64,000 bases of DNA from assembly GCF_003259845.1 (NCBI RefSeq), contig NZ_QLMJ01000005.1, positions 124,001-188,000 on the forward strand, in the 5' to 3' direction. The position numbers and the translations under genes were made by a program. Shown here piece by piece: positions 51,240-60,388 of the stretch (position 1 is the first letter of the stretch; each line of letters starts with the position of its first letter). Source of the DNA: Actinoplanes lutulentus. GTDB taxonomy: Bacteria > Actinomycetota > Actinomycetes > Mycobacteriales > Micromonosporaceae. The notes under the pieces were generated by a model. It did no database searches and had not been told where the DNA came from. It worked only from the letters and a program-made list of their open reading frames with translations.

Positions 51240-53420
51240 ATGTCCGACTTGACGCAGTTGTTGCGCCGGGACTTGCCGGCGTCCATCGTCGTGTTCCTGA
51301 TCGCCATCCCGTTGTCGCTGGGTATCGCCGCGGCATCCGGGGCCCCGCTGTTGGCGGGGTTGGTCGCCGCGGTTGTCGGCGGCATCGTCGCGGGCGCCCT
51401 AGGTGGCGCCCCATTGCAGGTGAGCGGCCCGGCCGCGGGTCTCACCGTGATCGTCGCAGGAGCCGTGGCCGACTTCGGTTTCGCCGGCACGGCCGCGATC
51501 GTCGCGGTCGCCGGGCTCATCCAGATCCTGCTCGGCACGTCCCGGATGGGCCGTGCCGCCCTTGCCCTCTCTCCCGCCGTCGTGCACGGCATGCTCGCCG
51601 GGATCGGGCTGGTCATCGCGGTCAGCCAGATCCACGTGCTGCTGGGTGGCTCGCCGCAGAGCTCCGCCTGGCAGAACCTGCGGGACCTACCCGCACAGAT
51701 CGCCACCCATCACGGGGTCGCCGCGCTGCTCGGCGGGCTGACCGTGGCGATTCTGATCATCTGGCCGCGCGTTGTGAAGATCTCCCTGCTGCCCGCCGCG
51801 CTGGTGGCGGTGGTGTCGATGACGGCGCTGGCTGCCGCGATCGGCGCCGACGTGGAGCGGGTCAACCTGCCGGACGAACCGCTCGCCAACCTGATCCGGC
51901 CGGCCTGGCCTGATGCGCCGCTGCGTGAGATCGCGGTGGCCGCCATCACGATCGCCCTGGTGGCGAGCGTGGAGTCGCTGCTGTCGGCGGTGGCGGTGGA
52001 CCGGATGCACGACGGTCCGCGGGCCAGCCTGAACCGGGAACTGGTCGGTCAGGGTGCCGCGAACACGATCTCCGGCCTCCTTGGTGGCCTGCCGGTGACC
52101 GGGGTGATCGTGCGGTCGTCGACGAATGTGGCGGCGGGTGCGCGTACCCGGGCCTCGGCGATCATGCACGGGCTCTGGATCGCGGCGTTCGTGCTGCTCT
52201 TCGCCGGTCTGCTGGAGACCATCCCGATGGCGGTCCTGGCCGCCGTGCTGATCGTGGTGGGTCTGCGGCTGGTCAGTCTGGCGCAGATCAAGACCTACGC
52301 CCGGCATCGGGAGTTGCCGACGTACCTGGTCACCGCGCTCGGCGTGGTCTTCACCGACCTGCTGACCGGTGTCGCGCTCGGCATGATCACCGCGGCGGTG
52401 ATGATCCTGTGGCGGCTCACCCGCTGCGAGATCCGCCGGGTGCAGCAGGCCGACGGCGAGTGGCTCGTCACGATCACCGGAACCCTGGCGTTCGTCGAGT
52501 CGGCGCGGCTCATCCGTGAGCTGGGCGCGCTGCCGAAGGCCGCGAAGGTCGACGTCGAGCTGCACCTGGATTACCTGGACCACGGCGCCTTCGAGACGAT
52601 CCGGGACTGGCAGGAGTCCTACGAGCGCTCCGGTGGCCGGGTACGGATCCGGGAGGTGCACGACTCCTGGTTCTCCCAGGCGACGTCCGGGCGGCTGGGC
52701 GGCGGTAAACGTACGCCCCGGCTGGTCGGTTCCTGGTCGCGCTGGCAGGGCATGGACCACCAGCGCCGGGACGCCATGGCGGCCGGTATCGCCGAGTTCG
52801 AGCGTTCGGTCGCCCCGATGGTCCGGCCGCACCTGGCCGATCTGGCCCGCGACGGTCAGAGCCCGGAGCAGCTCTTCATCACCTGCGCCGACTCGCGCCT
52901 GGTGCCGAACCTGATCACCGCGAGCGGTCCGGGTGACCTGTTCTGCGTGCGTAACGTCGGCAACATCGTGCCGCGGCACGGCGCTGCCGACTCCTCGGCC
53001 GGCGCGGCGATCGAATACGCGGTTGACGTCCTGGGAGTCTCCACGATCACCGTCTGCGGTCACTCCGGCTGCGGCGCGGTGCGCGCTCTGATGAGCGACG
53101 CCGCCGGGAAAGGCTCGGCCCTGGGCGATTGGCTCGCCCTTTCAGGGGTACGGTTCACCGACTCCAGCGACGAGGAACAGTGCTGCACCGACAACGTGAT
53201 GCAGCAGCTGGCGAACCTGCGGACGTACCCGACGGTCCGGGCTGCTGAGGCGGCCGGCCGTCTCCGGCTCACCGGTCTCTTCTTCGACCTGGCCGAGGCC
53301 CGGATGTACGAGGTGGATCCGGACCTGGGCGCCCGCCCGATGGCCGTCCGCCCGCCCAGCACGCAGAGCGGCAGTCCCGAGAACAGTGAGGACGACCGCC
53401 TCACCGGCGCCGCCGCATAG
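51240..53420 (+). CDS. SulP anion transporter fused to beta-carbonic anhydrase
   Basis: A 726-residue fusion resembling M. tuberculosis Rv3273. Residues 1 to about 390 form a SulP membrane domain with about 10-12 helices. Residues about 400-480 are STAS-like. Residues about 510-726 are a beta-carbonic anhydrase with zinc ligands Cys549 (CADSR, with Asp551 and Arg553), His608 and Cys611 (GHSGCGAV). It should couple bicarbonate transport with CO2 hydration. The ATG at 51240 has no ribosome-binding site, and TATTTT lies a few bases before it, so a leaderless transcript is possible. It ends at a strong bidirectional terminator. Confidence 0.92.
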   Translation: MSDLTQLLRRDLPASIVVFLIAIPLSLGIAAASGAPLLAGLVAAVVGGIVAGALGGAPLQVSGPAAGLTVIVAGAVADFGFAGTAAIVAVAGLIQILLGTSRMGRAALALSPAVVHGMLAGIGLVIAVSQIHVLLGGSPQSSAWQNLRDLPAQIATHHGVAALLGGLTVAILIIWPRVVKISLLPAALVAVVSMTALAAAIGADVERVNLPDEPLANLIRPAWPDAPLREIAVAAITIALVASVESLLSAVAVDRMHDGPRASLNRELVGQGAANTISGLLGGLPVTGVIVRSSTNVAAGARTRASAIMHGLWIAAFVLLFAGLLETIPMAVLAAVLIVVGLRLVSLAQIKTYARHRELPTYLVTALGVVFTDLLTGVALGMITAAVMILWRLTRCEIRRVQQADGEWLVTITGTLAFVESARLIRELGALPKAAKVDVELHLDYLDHGAFETIRDWQESYERSGGRVRIREVHDSWFSQATSGRLGGGKRTPRLVGSWSRWQGMDHQRRDAMAAGIAEFERSVAPMVRPHLADLARDGQSPEQLFITCADSRLVPNLITASGPGDLFCVRNVGNIVPRHGAADSSAGAAIEYAVDVLGVSTITVCGHSGCGAVRALMSDAAGKGSALGDWLALSGVRFTDSSDEEQCCTDNVMQQLANLRTYPTVRAAEAAGRLRLTGLFFDLAEARMYEVDPDLGARPMAVRPPSTQSGSPENSEDDRLTGAAA

Positions 53421-53436
53421 CTGACACGACCCAAAA

Positions 53437-53464
53437 GGGCCCGCGCCGAGATCGGCGCGGGCCC
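53437..53464. terminator. Bidirectional terminator between convergent genes
   Basis: A 28-bp perfect palindrome, GGGCCCGCGCCGA and TCGGCGCGGGCCC with GA between. On the minus strand it is followed by TTTTGG. It serves the SulP/carbonic anhydrase gene and the GH87-like gene. Confidence 0.8.
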
Positions 53465-53478
53465 CCTTCATGGAAAAA

Positions 53479-56400
53479 CTAGTTCCGGGTGATCGTGAAC
53501 GTGCTGGTCGGGTTCTCGATGTCGCGGAAGTTGTTGCTCATCTGCAGGTTGTTGAAGGTCACCGAGCCGACCGCGGGACCCTGCCCGGCCTCCGGCAGCG
53601 GGTTGGCCCAGATGCCGTAACCGGACTTGGCGTCGTACGCGTCACCGCTCTTCTGCGCCCCGGTGATCGTGACGTTGGTGAAGACGGTGTCCTTGATGAT
53701 GTTCTGCGGCTGACCACCGACGTAGTTGGTCTGGAACATGATCCCGGAGTACGTCGGGTCGACGATGTCGACGTTGCTGACCCGGATGCCCTGGAACACC
53801 TTCGACGCGCTGAACACCCAGATCGCCGGGAAGACCTGAGCGCCCCAGAAGTGGCCGCCCGCCCGCACGATCGAGATGTTGTCGAAGCTGGTCGGCGGGG
53901 AGGCGCCGAACCCGTTCATCGGGTACCCGAAGTCGAGCGAGCTGATCGTGATGCCCGAGTAGACCAGGGTGTCCGCGATGTAGATGTTCTTGAACGTGTT
54001 GGCGTAACCGCCGTAGACCGCGAGGCCGGCGGCGCGCCAGGTCAGGATCGACGTGAGGTTGGAGAAGACGTTGTTGATCTCGTCCGCGCCGCCCGCGTCG
54101 ATCGCCGAGAACAGCGCGAAGCTGTCGTCGCCGGTGGCCCGGGCCTCGTTGTTGTCGACCAGGTTGTCGGTGCTGCCGTTTGTCATGTTCACACCGTCGG
54201 CGAACGTGTTCCGGATGCGCGAGTTGGTGATCTTCATGCGGTCGGTGTTGGCGCCCCAGTAGAGGCAGACCACGTGCTCGGCCCAGATGTTGTCGATCGT
54301 GACGTCGGCGACGTTGGCGAAGTCGAACACCTTGCCGGGGCCGTCGATGCGGATCGTGTAGTTGCCGAAGAACGCGAAGTTCGCGAACGTCGACCCGTTG
54401 GCGGTGGCGTCGGCCCGGAAGCCGGCGTCCGTCTCGGTCTGGCTCTCCGGGGTACGGAAGCGGGTGAACCACGGACCGGCGCCGACCACCTTGATCGACC
54501 GGCCGTAGACCTGGAACTTGTTCGAGGTGGAGTAGTCACCGGCCGGCAGGTACACACCGAGCTTCGAGGTGTCCTGGCGGGCGGCGTCCAGCGCGTTCTG
54601 CACCGACTGCTGATCAAAACCGGACGGCACGACGTAGCGAGCCGCATCCGGGTTCGGCAGGGCCGCGACCTGCTCGGTGTTGATGAAGTCGATCGCGATC
54701 GGGCCGGAGTTCGCCCCGTCCTTCTGCAGCTTGATCGTGCTGCCGGCCGGGAACGAACCGGTCAGCAGGATGTTCGCCTCGTCGTAGATGTGCCGCGGCC
54801 CGGTGCCGGAGTTCTGCGGGGCCGCCTCGTTGCCGTAGAGCCATGCGTACTTGGAGGTCAGCGGCAGGGTCTTGTTGAGCGTGCCGTTCACATACACGTT
54901 GATCGAACTACTGGAAAGATCCGGGATGGAGAACCGCGCGACCACCGTGTTGGTGGCGGCTCGGGTCGTCCACTGGACGTAGGCGCCGGTGGCGTTGAGC
55001 GTCACGGCCTTGCGTCCGGACGCCTCGCCGGCCAGGTCGCCTACCGTGCGGTTCGGTCCGACGACCGCCGCGCCGCCGCCGGTCTGCCCGTCCTCGGCCT
55101 CGTAGAAGTCGAACGGCATGTTGGCGCCGCGACCCACGAAGAACGGCTTCTCAGCCGTGTTGTTGGCCTGCTTCACCGGCAGCTCGTTGCCGTCGTTCGC
55201 GATCACCGTGCGGACCGTGTACCGGCCGTTCGCCGCGGTCCAGGTGCCCAGGTTGATCGCCGGTGAGGAGGCCCCGGCGGCCAGGGTTCCGGTCCAGGAA
55301 CCGGTCAGCGTGCGGACCACTGTCGAGCCGTTCAGCACGGTCAGCGTGACGTTGTGCGCGCCACCGGCCGAGGCGGCCGAGCCCTGGTTGCGAAGGGTCA
55401 CCGAGAACGTGACGGTGTTGCCGGCCGCCGGGGTGCCCGGGGACCAGCTGACCGCCGAGGCGACCAGGTCGGAGCTGCTCACCGGGGTGACGACCAGCGC
55501 CGACGGGTGGGTCCAGCTGTTGTTCGCCTCGTTGGTCTCGAGGACCGTGTTCGCCTCGTCGACCTTGGCGGACAGCTGGTAACTGCCGGCGTCCCGGGCG
55601 CCGATGTTCACCGAGACCGTCGTGGATGCCCCGGCCGCGAGAGCCGGCACCGCGACGGTGCCCGCTTTGGGCGTACCGACGTAGAAGTTGACGTTTGTTG
55701 CTGCGGACGCGGCGGAGCCCGCGTTACGCACCGTGGCCGACGCGGTGATCGCGTCGGTCTCCACCGGCGCGGCGGGGGTGAAGCCGGTCGAGGTGATCGT
55801 GAGATCCGGGTTGGGCGCCAGGGAGCCGAACGCCTGCACCTCGGCGACCTGACCGCTCGGCGCACCGCTGTTCGCGGTGAAGGAAAGACGCAGGTCAGAG
55901 ATGGTTGCGCTGACCGGGATGGTCACCGTGTTGCCACTCGCGGGATTGAATGTGTACGCGGCACCGGCCTTCACCGTCGTGAAAGAGGTGGCCGACTGCT
56001 CCCGTCCCAGGATCGCGAAGCTCTGGGTCCGGGTGCCCCAGGCACTGCTCGGGTTGAGCTTCACGACGACCGAGGTCAACGCAGCGTTAGCGCCGAGCTT
56101 CGTGGTGAGCGTGGCCGGGTACGCGCCACCCTCCCAGTACGTCGCGGTGTCCTCGTCGTTCGCGTTGGTGGCGACGAACGTGTGCACCGTCGACGACGCC
56201 TCGATCGGCTTCTTGGCCGCGAGGTTCGTGCCGGTCGGCGGCGGCGTCGTGGGGTCCGGATCCGGGTCCGGGTTGCCGCCGGTCGGGCCGTAGACCTCCA
56301 GCTCGGAGATCTGACCGGCCGGCCAGCCGGTGTTGCCGGTGATCGTCAGCCGGACGTAGCGGACGTTCGCCGTGCTGAAGTCGATCGTCACGGTGTTCGC

Positions 56401-56790
56401 CGAGCTCGGGTTGAAGACGTAACCCGCGCTCGCCTTGAGCGTGCTGAACGACGAGCCGTTGGTGCTGCCCTGCACGGTCAGCGTCTGCGTGCGGGTGGCC
56501 CACGCGGTCGCCGGCGGCAGCTTCAAAACGGCCTGGTTGACGTCGGCGGCGGCGCCGAGGTCGACCTGCAGCCACTGCGGGAAGGCGTTGTTCGCGCTCT
56601 CCCAGTACGTGTTCGCGTTGCTGTCACCGGCGTTGCCGGCGCCGTAGACGTCCGAGGTGCTGCTGGCGGTGAACGTCTTGCCGGCGGCCAGGTTGGGACC
56701 GGCCGCCGATGCTGCCGGCGCGTGGACGAGCGCGGCGACAAAAGTGGCCGCGGCCGTCGCGGCGATGATCCTTCGTCGTAGTCGAGACAT
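53479..56790 (-). CDS. Secreted GH87-like alpha-1,3-glucanase with carbohydrate-binding modules
   Basis: A 1103-residue secreted protein. The signal peptide ends near AASA/AGP. Two discoidin (F5/8 type C) modules (about 32-165 and 185-320) are joined by a DPDPDPTTPPP linker. Two CARDB modules (about 325-550) and a CBM35/6-like module (about 558-690) follow. The catalytic part (about 710-1103) is a right-handed beta-helix. Asp865 in FADGVN and Asp888-Asp889 in TGDDSFALFS have the 23/24-residue spacing that I recall for the catalytic Asp trio of GH87 alpha-1,3-glucanases. It should attack fungal alpha-1,3-glucan or nigeran-type polymers. It follows the glucosidase and importer genes on the same strand. 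Confidence 0.82.
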   Translation of the reverse strand: MSRLRRRIIAATAAATFVAALVHAPAASAAGPNLAAGKTFTASSTSDVYGAGNAGDSNANTYWESANNAFPQWLQVDLGAAADVNQAVLKLPPATAWATRTQTLTVQGSTNGSSFSTLKASAGYVFNPSSANTVTIDFSTANVRYVRLTITGNTGWPAGQISELEVYGPTGGNPDPDPDPTTPPPTGTNLAAKKPIEASSTVHTFVATNANDEDTATYWEGGAYPATLTTKLGANAALTSVVVKLNPSSAWGTRTQSFAILGREQSATSFTTVKAGAAYTFNPASGNTVTIPVSATISDLRLSFTANSGAPSGQVAEVQAFGSLAPNPDLTITSTGFTPAAPVETDAITASATVRNAGSAASAATNVNFYVGTPKAGTVAVPALAAGASTTVSVNIGARDAGSYQLSAKVDEANTVLETNEANNSWTHPSALVVTPVSSSDLVASAVSWSPGTPAAGNTVTFSVTLRNQGSAASAGGAHNVTLTVLNGSTVVRTLTGSWTGTLAAGASSPAINLGTWTAANGRYTVRTVIANDGNELPVKQANNTAEKPFFVGRGANMPFDFYEAEDGQTGGGAAVVGPNRTVGDLAGEASGRKAVTLNATGAYVQWTTRAATNTVVARFSIPDLSSSSINVYVNGTLNKTLPLTSKYAWLYGNEAAPQNSGTGPRHIYDEANILLTGSFPAGSTIKLQKDGANSGPIAIDFINTEQVAALPNPDAARYVVPSGFDQQSVQNALDAARQDTSKLGVYLPAGDYSTSNKFQVYGRSIKVVGAGPWFTRFRTPESQTETDAGFRADATANGSTFANFAFFGNYTIRIDGPGKVFDFANVADVTIDNIWAEHVVCLYWGANTDRMKITNSRIRNTFADGVNMTNGSTDNLVDNNEARATGDDSFALFSAIDAGGADEINNVFSNLTSILTWRAAGLAVYGGYANTFKNIYIADTLVYSGITISSLDFGYPMNGFGASPPTSFDNISIVRAGGHFWGAQVFPAIWVFSASKVFQGIRVSNVDIVDPTYSGIMFQTNYVGGQPQNIIKDTVFTNVTITGAQKSGDAYDAKSGYGIWANPLPEAGQGPAVGSVTFNNLQMSNNFRDIENPTSTFTITRN

Positions 56791-56833
56791 CTTGGGGAGC
56801 GCCTCTCTGAACGGGGACGGGGGTGGTGCAACG

Positions 56834-56868
56834 CCGGGCGTCACCGGCGGTGGACCCGTGACGCCCGG
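56834..56868 (-). terminator. Inverted repeat after the glucosidase gene
   Basis: Perfect 11-bp arms CCGGGCGTCAC and GTGACGCCCGG around 13 bases, 15 bp downstream of the GH13 stop and 44 bp before the glucanase start. It is a likely terminator or mRNA-stability hairpin dividing the importer operon from the secreted enzyme. Confidence 0.55.
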
Positions 56869-56882
56869 ACGACTGAGCGGCT

Positions 56883-58448
56883 TTAGAGCCGCAGCCAGGC
56901 GGCGGTATCCACCGGGAGGAGACCGCTGTCGTCGAGGGGGCTGCTGAGCAGCAGCGGAGTGGTTCCGGCCGGCAGCGCGATCGGACCGGCCGACAGATTG
57001 AGCACGCAGGCGAAGTCCGGTCCGCGGGTGTAGGCCAGCACGTCCGGGCCGCCGTCGAGCCAGGTCATCGCGGGTGCGTGCAGGCCCGGCTCGGCCCGGC
57101 GCAGGGTGATCGCCGAGCGGTACAGCTCCAGCATCGAGCTGGGGTCGCCGGACTGCGCCTGGACGGTCCGGTCCTTCCACTCGGCGGGCTGCGGAAGCCA
57201 CGGGTCACCCTCGGTGAACGTGTAGGGCGGCTCGTCACCGGACCACGGCAGGGGCACCCGGCAGCCGTCACGGGTGTGGCCGCGTCGCGCGTACATCGGG
57301 TCCTGAATTTGATCTTCGGGGATGTTCTCGTTCTCCCAGAGACCGAGCTCTTCGCCCTGGTAGACGTAGGCGGAGCCGGGCAGCGAGAGGGACAGCAGTG
57401 CGGCGGCACGGGCCCGGCGGGTGCCCAGCGTGAGGTCCACCGGGGTGCCGTCGAGGTTGTTGTCGAAGCTGAACGTGGTGTCGGCGCGGCCGTACCGGGT
57501 CACGTGCCGGGTGACGTCGTGATTCGACAGAACCCAGGTGGGCGGCGCGCCCACCGTCGCATGGGCTTCGAGGGTACGGTCGACGCACGCCCGCATCAGC
57601 GCCGGATCCCAGGCACAGCCGAGGAAGTCGAAGTTGAACGCGGCGTGCAGCTCGTCCGGGCGCAGATAGTTGGTGAAGCGGTCCACCTCGGGCATCCAGA
57701 CCTCGCCGATCAGCGCCCGGTCGGGATATTCGTCGGCGACCCGCCGCCACGAGCGGTACACGTCGTGCACCGCGTCCAGGTCGTGGAACGGGTGCGGGGC
57801 GCCCTCGGTCACCTCGGGGAACGTCGTGTCCTTGAAGAGCAGCGCTGCCGAGTCGATCCGGATGCCGTCGACACCCCTGTCGAACCAGAACCGCAGGATG
57901 CTCTCGAACTCCTTCCGGACGTCCGGGTGCTCCCAGTTGAGGTCGGGTTGTTCCGGGGTGAACAGGTGCAGGTACCAGTCGCCGTCAGGTGCCTGGGTCC
58001 AGGTGGTGCCACCGAACTCCCCGGTCCAGTCGGTCGGCATTTTTCCGTCTTTTCCGGGGCGGAACCAGAAGTAGTCCCGCTCCGGCGCGTCCGGGGAGGC
58101 CAGTGCGGCCTGGAACCACGGGTGCGCGCTGGAGATGTGGTTCGGGACGATGTCGACGATGAGCTTGATGCCGGCCGCGTGCGCTTCGGCGACCAGCGCC
58201 TCGGCCTCGGCGAGGCTGCCGAAGACCGGGTCGATGTCACGGAAGTCGGCGACGTCGTAACCGGCGTCCGCCATCGGCGACGGGTACCAGGGGCTCATCC
58301 AGATGGCGTCGACCCCGAGGTCGCGCAGGTGCCCCAGACGGGCTCGGATGCCACCGATGTCGCCGACACCATCGCCGTTCGAGTCGGCGAAGCTTCGGGG
58401 GTACACCTGGTAGATCACCGCGCTCTTCCACCAAGAGGACACGAGCAC
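56883..58448 (-). CDS. GH13 alpha-glucosidase
   Basis: A cytoplasmic GH13 enzyme of about 521 residues of the oligo-1,6-glucosidase/alpha-glucosidase branch. It shows WWKSAVIYQVYPRSF, SNGDGVGDIGG, nucleophile Asp199 in DGIRIDSA, acid/base Glu249 in LIGEVW and stabiliser Asp311 in SNHDV. It probably splits imported alpha-gluco-oligosaccharides to glucose. The start is uncertain: GTGs at 58448 and 58442 and an open extension to 58502 exist, and I chose the first before SSWWKS. It lies downstream of two permease genes in the same operon. Confidence 0.9.
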   Translation of the reverse strand: MLVSSWWKSAVIYQVYPRSFADSNGDGVGDIGGIRARLGHLRDLGVDAIWMSPWYPSPMADAGYDVADFRDIDPVFGSLAEAEALVAEAHAAGIKLIVDIVPNHISSAHPWFQAALASPDAPERDYFWFRPGKDGKMPTDWTGEFGGTTWTQAPDGDWYLHLFTPEQPDLNWEHPDVRKEFESILRFWFDRGVDGIRIDSAALLFKDTTFPEVTEGAPHPFHDLDAVHDVYRSWRRVADEYPDRALIGEVWMPEVDRFTNYLRPDELHAAFNFDFLGCAWDPALMRACVDRTLEAHATVGAPPTWVLSNHDVTRHVTRYGRADTTFSFDNNLDGTPVDLTLGTRRARAAALLSLSLPGSAYVYQGEELGLWENENIPEDQIQDPMYARRGHTRDGCRVPLPWSGDEPPYTFTEGDPWLPQPAEWKDRTVQAQSGDPSSMLELYRSAITLRRAEPGLHAPAMTWLDGGPDVLAYTRGPDFACVLNLSAGPIALPAGTTPLLLSSPLDDSGLLPVDTAAWLRL

Positions 58449-58518
58449 CTGCTTTCTGGGACGTTTTTGGGCGTGCTGAACCTGGCGGACCACATCGTCC
58501 ACCCTGATAAATCCGGAT

Positions 58519-59394
58519 TTAACCTTTAAGGCTGCCCGAGGTGAGGCCGGACATGATGTTGCGCTGGAAGATCAAGAAGATGATCACCGTCGGGATGGCC
58601 GCGATCACCGACGCCGCGATCACGACGTTCTGCGGCGTGCCGCCGGCGAACGCGTAGATGCCGACGCTGACCGTACGGGTCTCCGGTGACGGCATGACCA
58701 GCTTCGGCCAGAGGAAGTCCTTCCACACCGCGGTCACCGAGAAGATCGCGACCACGCCGAGGATCGGCCGCGACATCGGCAGGATGATCGACCAGAGCGT
58801 GCGCAGCGGCGACGCGCCGTCCACCATCGCGGCCGCCATCAGGTCTTCCGGGATCGAGTCGAAGAACCGCTTGAGCAGGAAGATGTTGAACGCGTTCGCG
58901 ACCAGCGGCAGCCAGATCGAGAACGGCGAGTCGAGCAGGTTGATGTGCAGGATCGGCAGGTCGATCACGGTCACGTACTGCGGGACGATCAGCACCATCG
59001 CCGGGATCATCAGCGTCGCCAGCATGAGACCGAGGATCACGTTGCCGAGAACCGGCCGCAGCTTCGACAGCGAGTACGCCGCCGCCGTGTCGAACACCAG
59101 CTGGAACACCACCGCCCCGGCCGCGTAGTAGAAGGTGTTGAAGAGCAGCTTGCCGAGGGCCAGGTTGGTCCAGGCGTCGACGTAGTTCTGCGTCTGCGGG
59201 TCCTGCGGCCACAGCGTCGGCGGGGTCTGCGCGATCTCCTGGCCGCTCTTGAGCGCGCCGGTGACCATCCAGTACAGCGGTCCGAGGAAGACCAGGGTGA
59301 AGCCGAGGACGACGACCGACAGCAGGGTCCAGTACACGACCTTGCCGCGGCCACGCTGCAGTTGTGCCTGCGAGACGAGGGTCCGGGACGACAT
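58519..59394 (-). CDS. Sugar ABC importer permease, MalG type
   Basis: A 291-residue permease with six membrane helices. The EAA loop reads AAAMVDGASPLRTLWSIILP, which docks the ATPase. It belongs to the CUT1 family. It starts one base after the stop of the companion permease and has GAAGGAG upstream. No ATPase gene is present in the locus, so a shared MsiK-type ATPase elsewhere is expected, as is usual in actinomycetes. Confidence 0.93.
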   Translation of the reverse strand: MSSRTLVSQAQLQRGRGKVVYWTLLSVVVLGFTLVFLGPLYWMVTGALKSGQEIAQTPPTLWPQDPQTQNYVDAWTNLALGKLLFNTFYYAAGAVVFQLVFDTAAAYSLSKLRPVLGNVILGLMLATLMIPAMVLIVPQYVTVIDLPILHINLLDSPFSIWLPLVANAFNIFLLKRFFDSIPEDLMAAAMVDGASPLRTLWSIILPMSRPILGVVAIFSVTAVWKDFLWPKLVMPSPETRTVSVGIYAFAGGTPQNVVIAASVIAAIPTVIIFLIFQRNIMSGLTSGSLKG

Positions 59395-59395
59395 C

Positions 59396-60331
59396 TCAGT
59401 TCTCCTTCGTGCTCAGCCGGACGTACACGGCGGAGAAGGCGGCCAGGACGACGAGCATGATCACGCCGAGGGCGGCCGCGCCGTTGAGGTCGTTCTGGAA
59501 GAAGCCGTGCTGGTAGATGAGGTACGCGACCGAGGTGGCCGAGTCCTGGGTGCCCGCGCCGTTCGCCAGGATCAGCGGCTCGATGAAGAGCTGCATGGTG
59601 GCGACGATCTGGAGCATCGCGAGCAGCGCCAGGATCAGCTTGGTCTGCGGGATCGTCACGTGCCAGATCCGTTTCACCAGGCCGGCGCCGTCCAGCTCGG
59701 CGGCCTCGTAGAGCTCACCCGGGATGTTCTGCAGCGAGGCCAGATAGATCAGCACGGCGCTGCCCATGTTCATCCAGGTGGACGCGATGACCATGGCCGG
59801 GATCGTCATCGTGGGTGACTGCATCCACTCCGAGGTGGGCAGGCCCAGCCCCGCGAGGATCGCGTTGAACAGGCCCGCCTCGCTCGGGTCGTACGCATAG
59901 AACTTGAAAAGGAAGAGGGCCGAGGCCGGCGGCAGCATCACCGGCAGGTAGACCAGGATCCGCAGGTAACCCTTGGCGTGCCGGAACTCGTTGAGCAGGA
60001 TCGCCACCAGGAACGGGATCACGTAACCGAGGACGAGCGCGAGAACCGTGAAGTAGAAGGTGTTCTGCCAGGCGGTCCAGAAGCTCGGGTCGGCCACGAT
60101 CCGGACGTAGTTGTCCCAGCCCACCCAGGTGGTCTCACCGCGCCGGGTTCGCTGGAAGCTCATCACGACGCCGCGGATCATCGGGTACCACATGAAGAGG
60201 GCGAAGCAGATGACCGCCCCGATCAGGAACGCGTGCCCGGTGAGGTTGTCCCGGATCTTGCGGCGGCTCTTGGATGAGGTCGAGGGTGCTGCCGTCGTCC
60301 GGGGCGGCGCGGGCGCGGTCATGATCGCCAA
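59396..60331 (-). CDS. Sugar ABC importer permease, MalF type
   Basis: A 311-residue CUT1 permease with six membrane helices and EAA loop YEAAELDGAGLVKRIWHVTIP. I chose the TTG at 60331 because AGGAG sits six bases before it; the ATG three codons later would place the site 15 bases away. It pairs with the MalG-type subunit and receives substrate from the lipoprotein encoded upstream. Confidence 0.92.
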   Translation of the reverse strand: MAIMTAPAPPRTTAAPSTSSKSRRKIRDNLTGHAFLIGAVICFALFMWYPMIRGVVMSFQRTRRGETTWVGWDNYVRIVADPSFWTAWQNTFYFTVLALVLGYVIPFLVAILLNEFRHAKGYLRILVYLPVMLPPASALFLFKFYAYDPSEAGLFNAILAGLGLPTSEWMQSPTMTIPAMVIASTWMNMGSAVLIYLASLQNIPGELYEAAELDGAGLVKRIWHVTIPQTKLILALLAMLQIVATMQLFIEPLILANGAGTQDSATSVAYLIYQHGFFQNDLNGAAALGVIMLVVLAAFSAVYVRLSTKEN

Positions 60332-60352
60332 GGGAAACTCCTAGTTCACAGA

Positions 60353-60380
60353 GGTGCGGGGGCCCTGCGGCCCCCGCACC
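60353..60380 (-). terminator. Hairpin between binding protein and permease genes
   Basis: Perfect 12-bp arms GGTGCGGGGGCC and GGCCCCCGCACC with a CTGC loop. It lies 9 bp after the binding-protein stop and 22 bp before the permease start. Such hairpins commonly give more binding protein than permease by partial termination or mRNA protection. Confidence 0.65.
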
Positions 60381-60388
60381 CATCCGGG

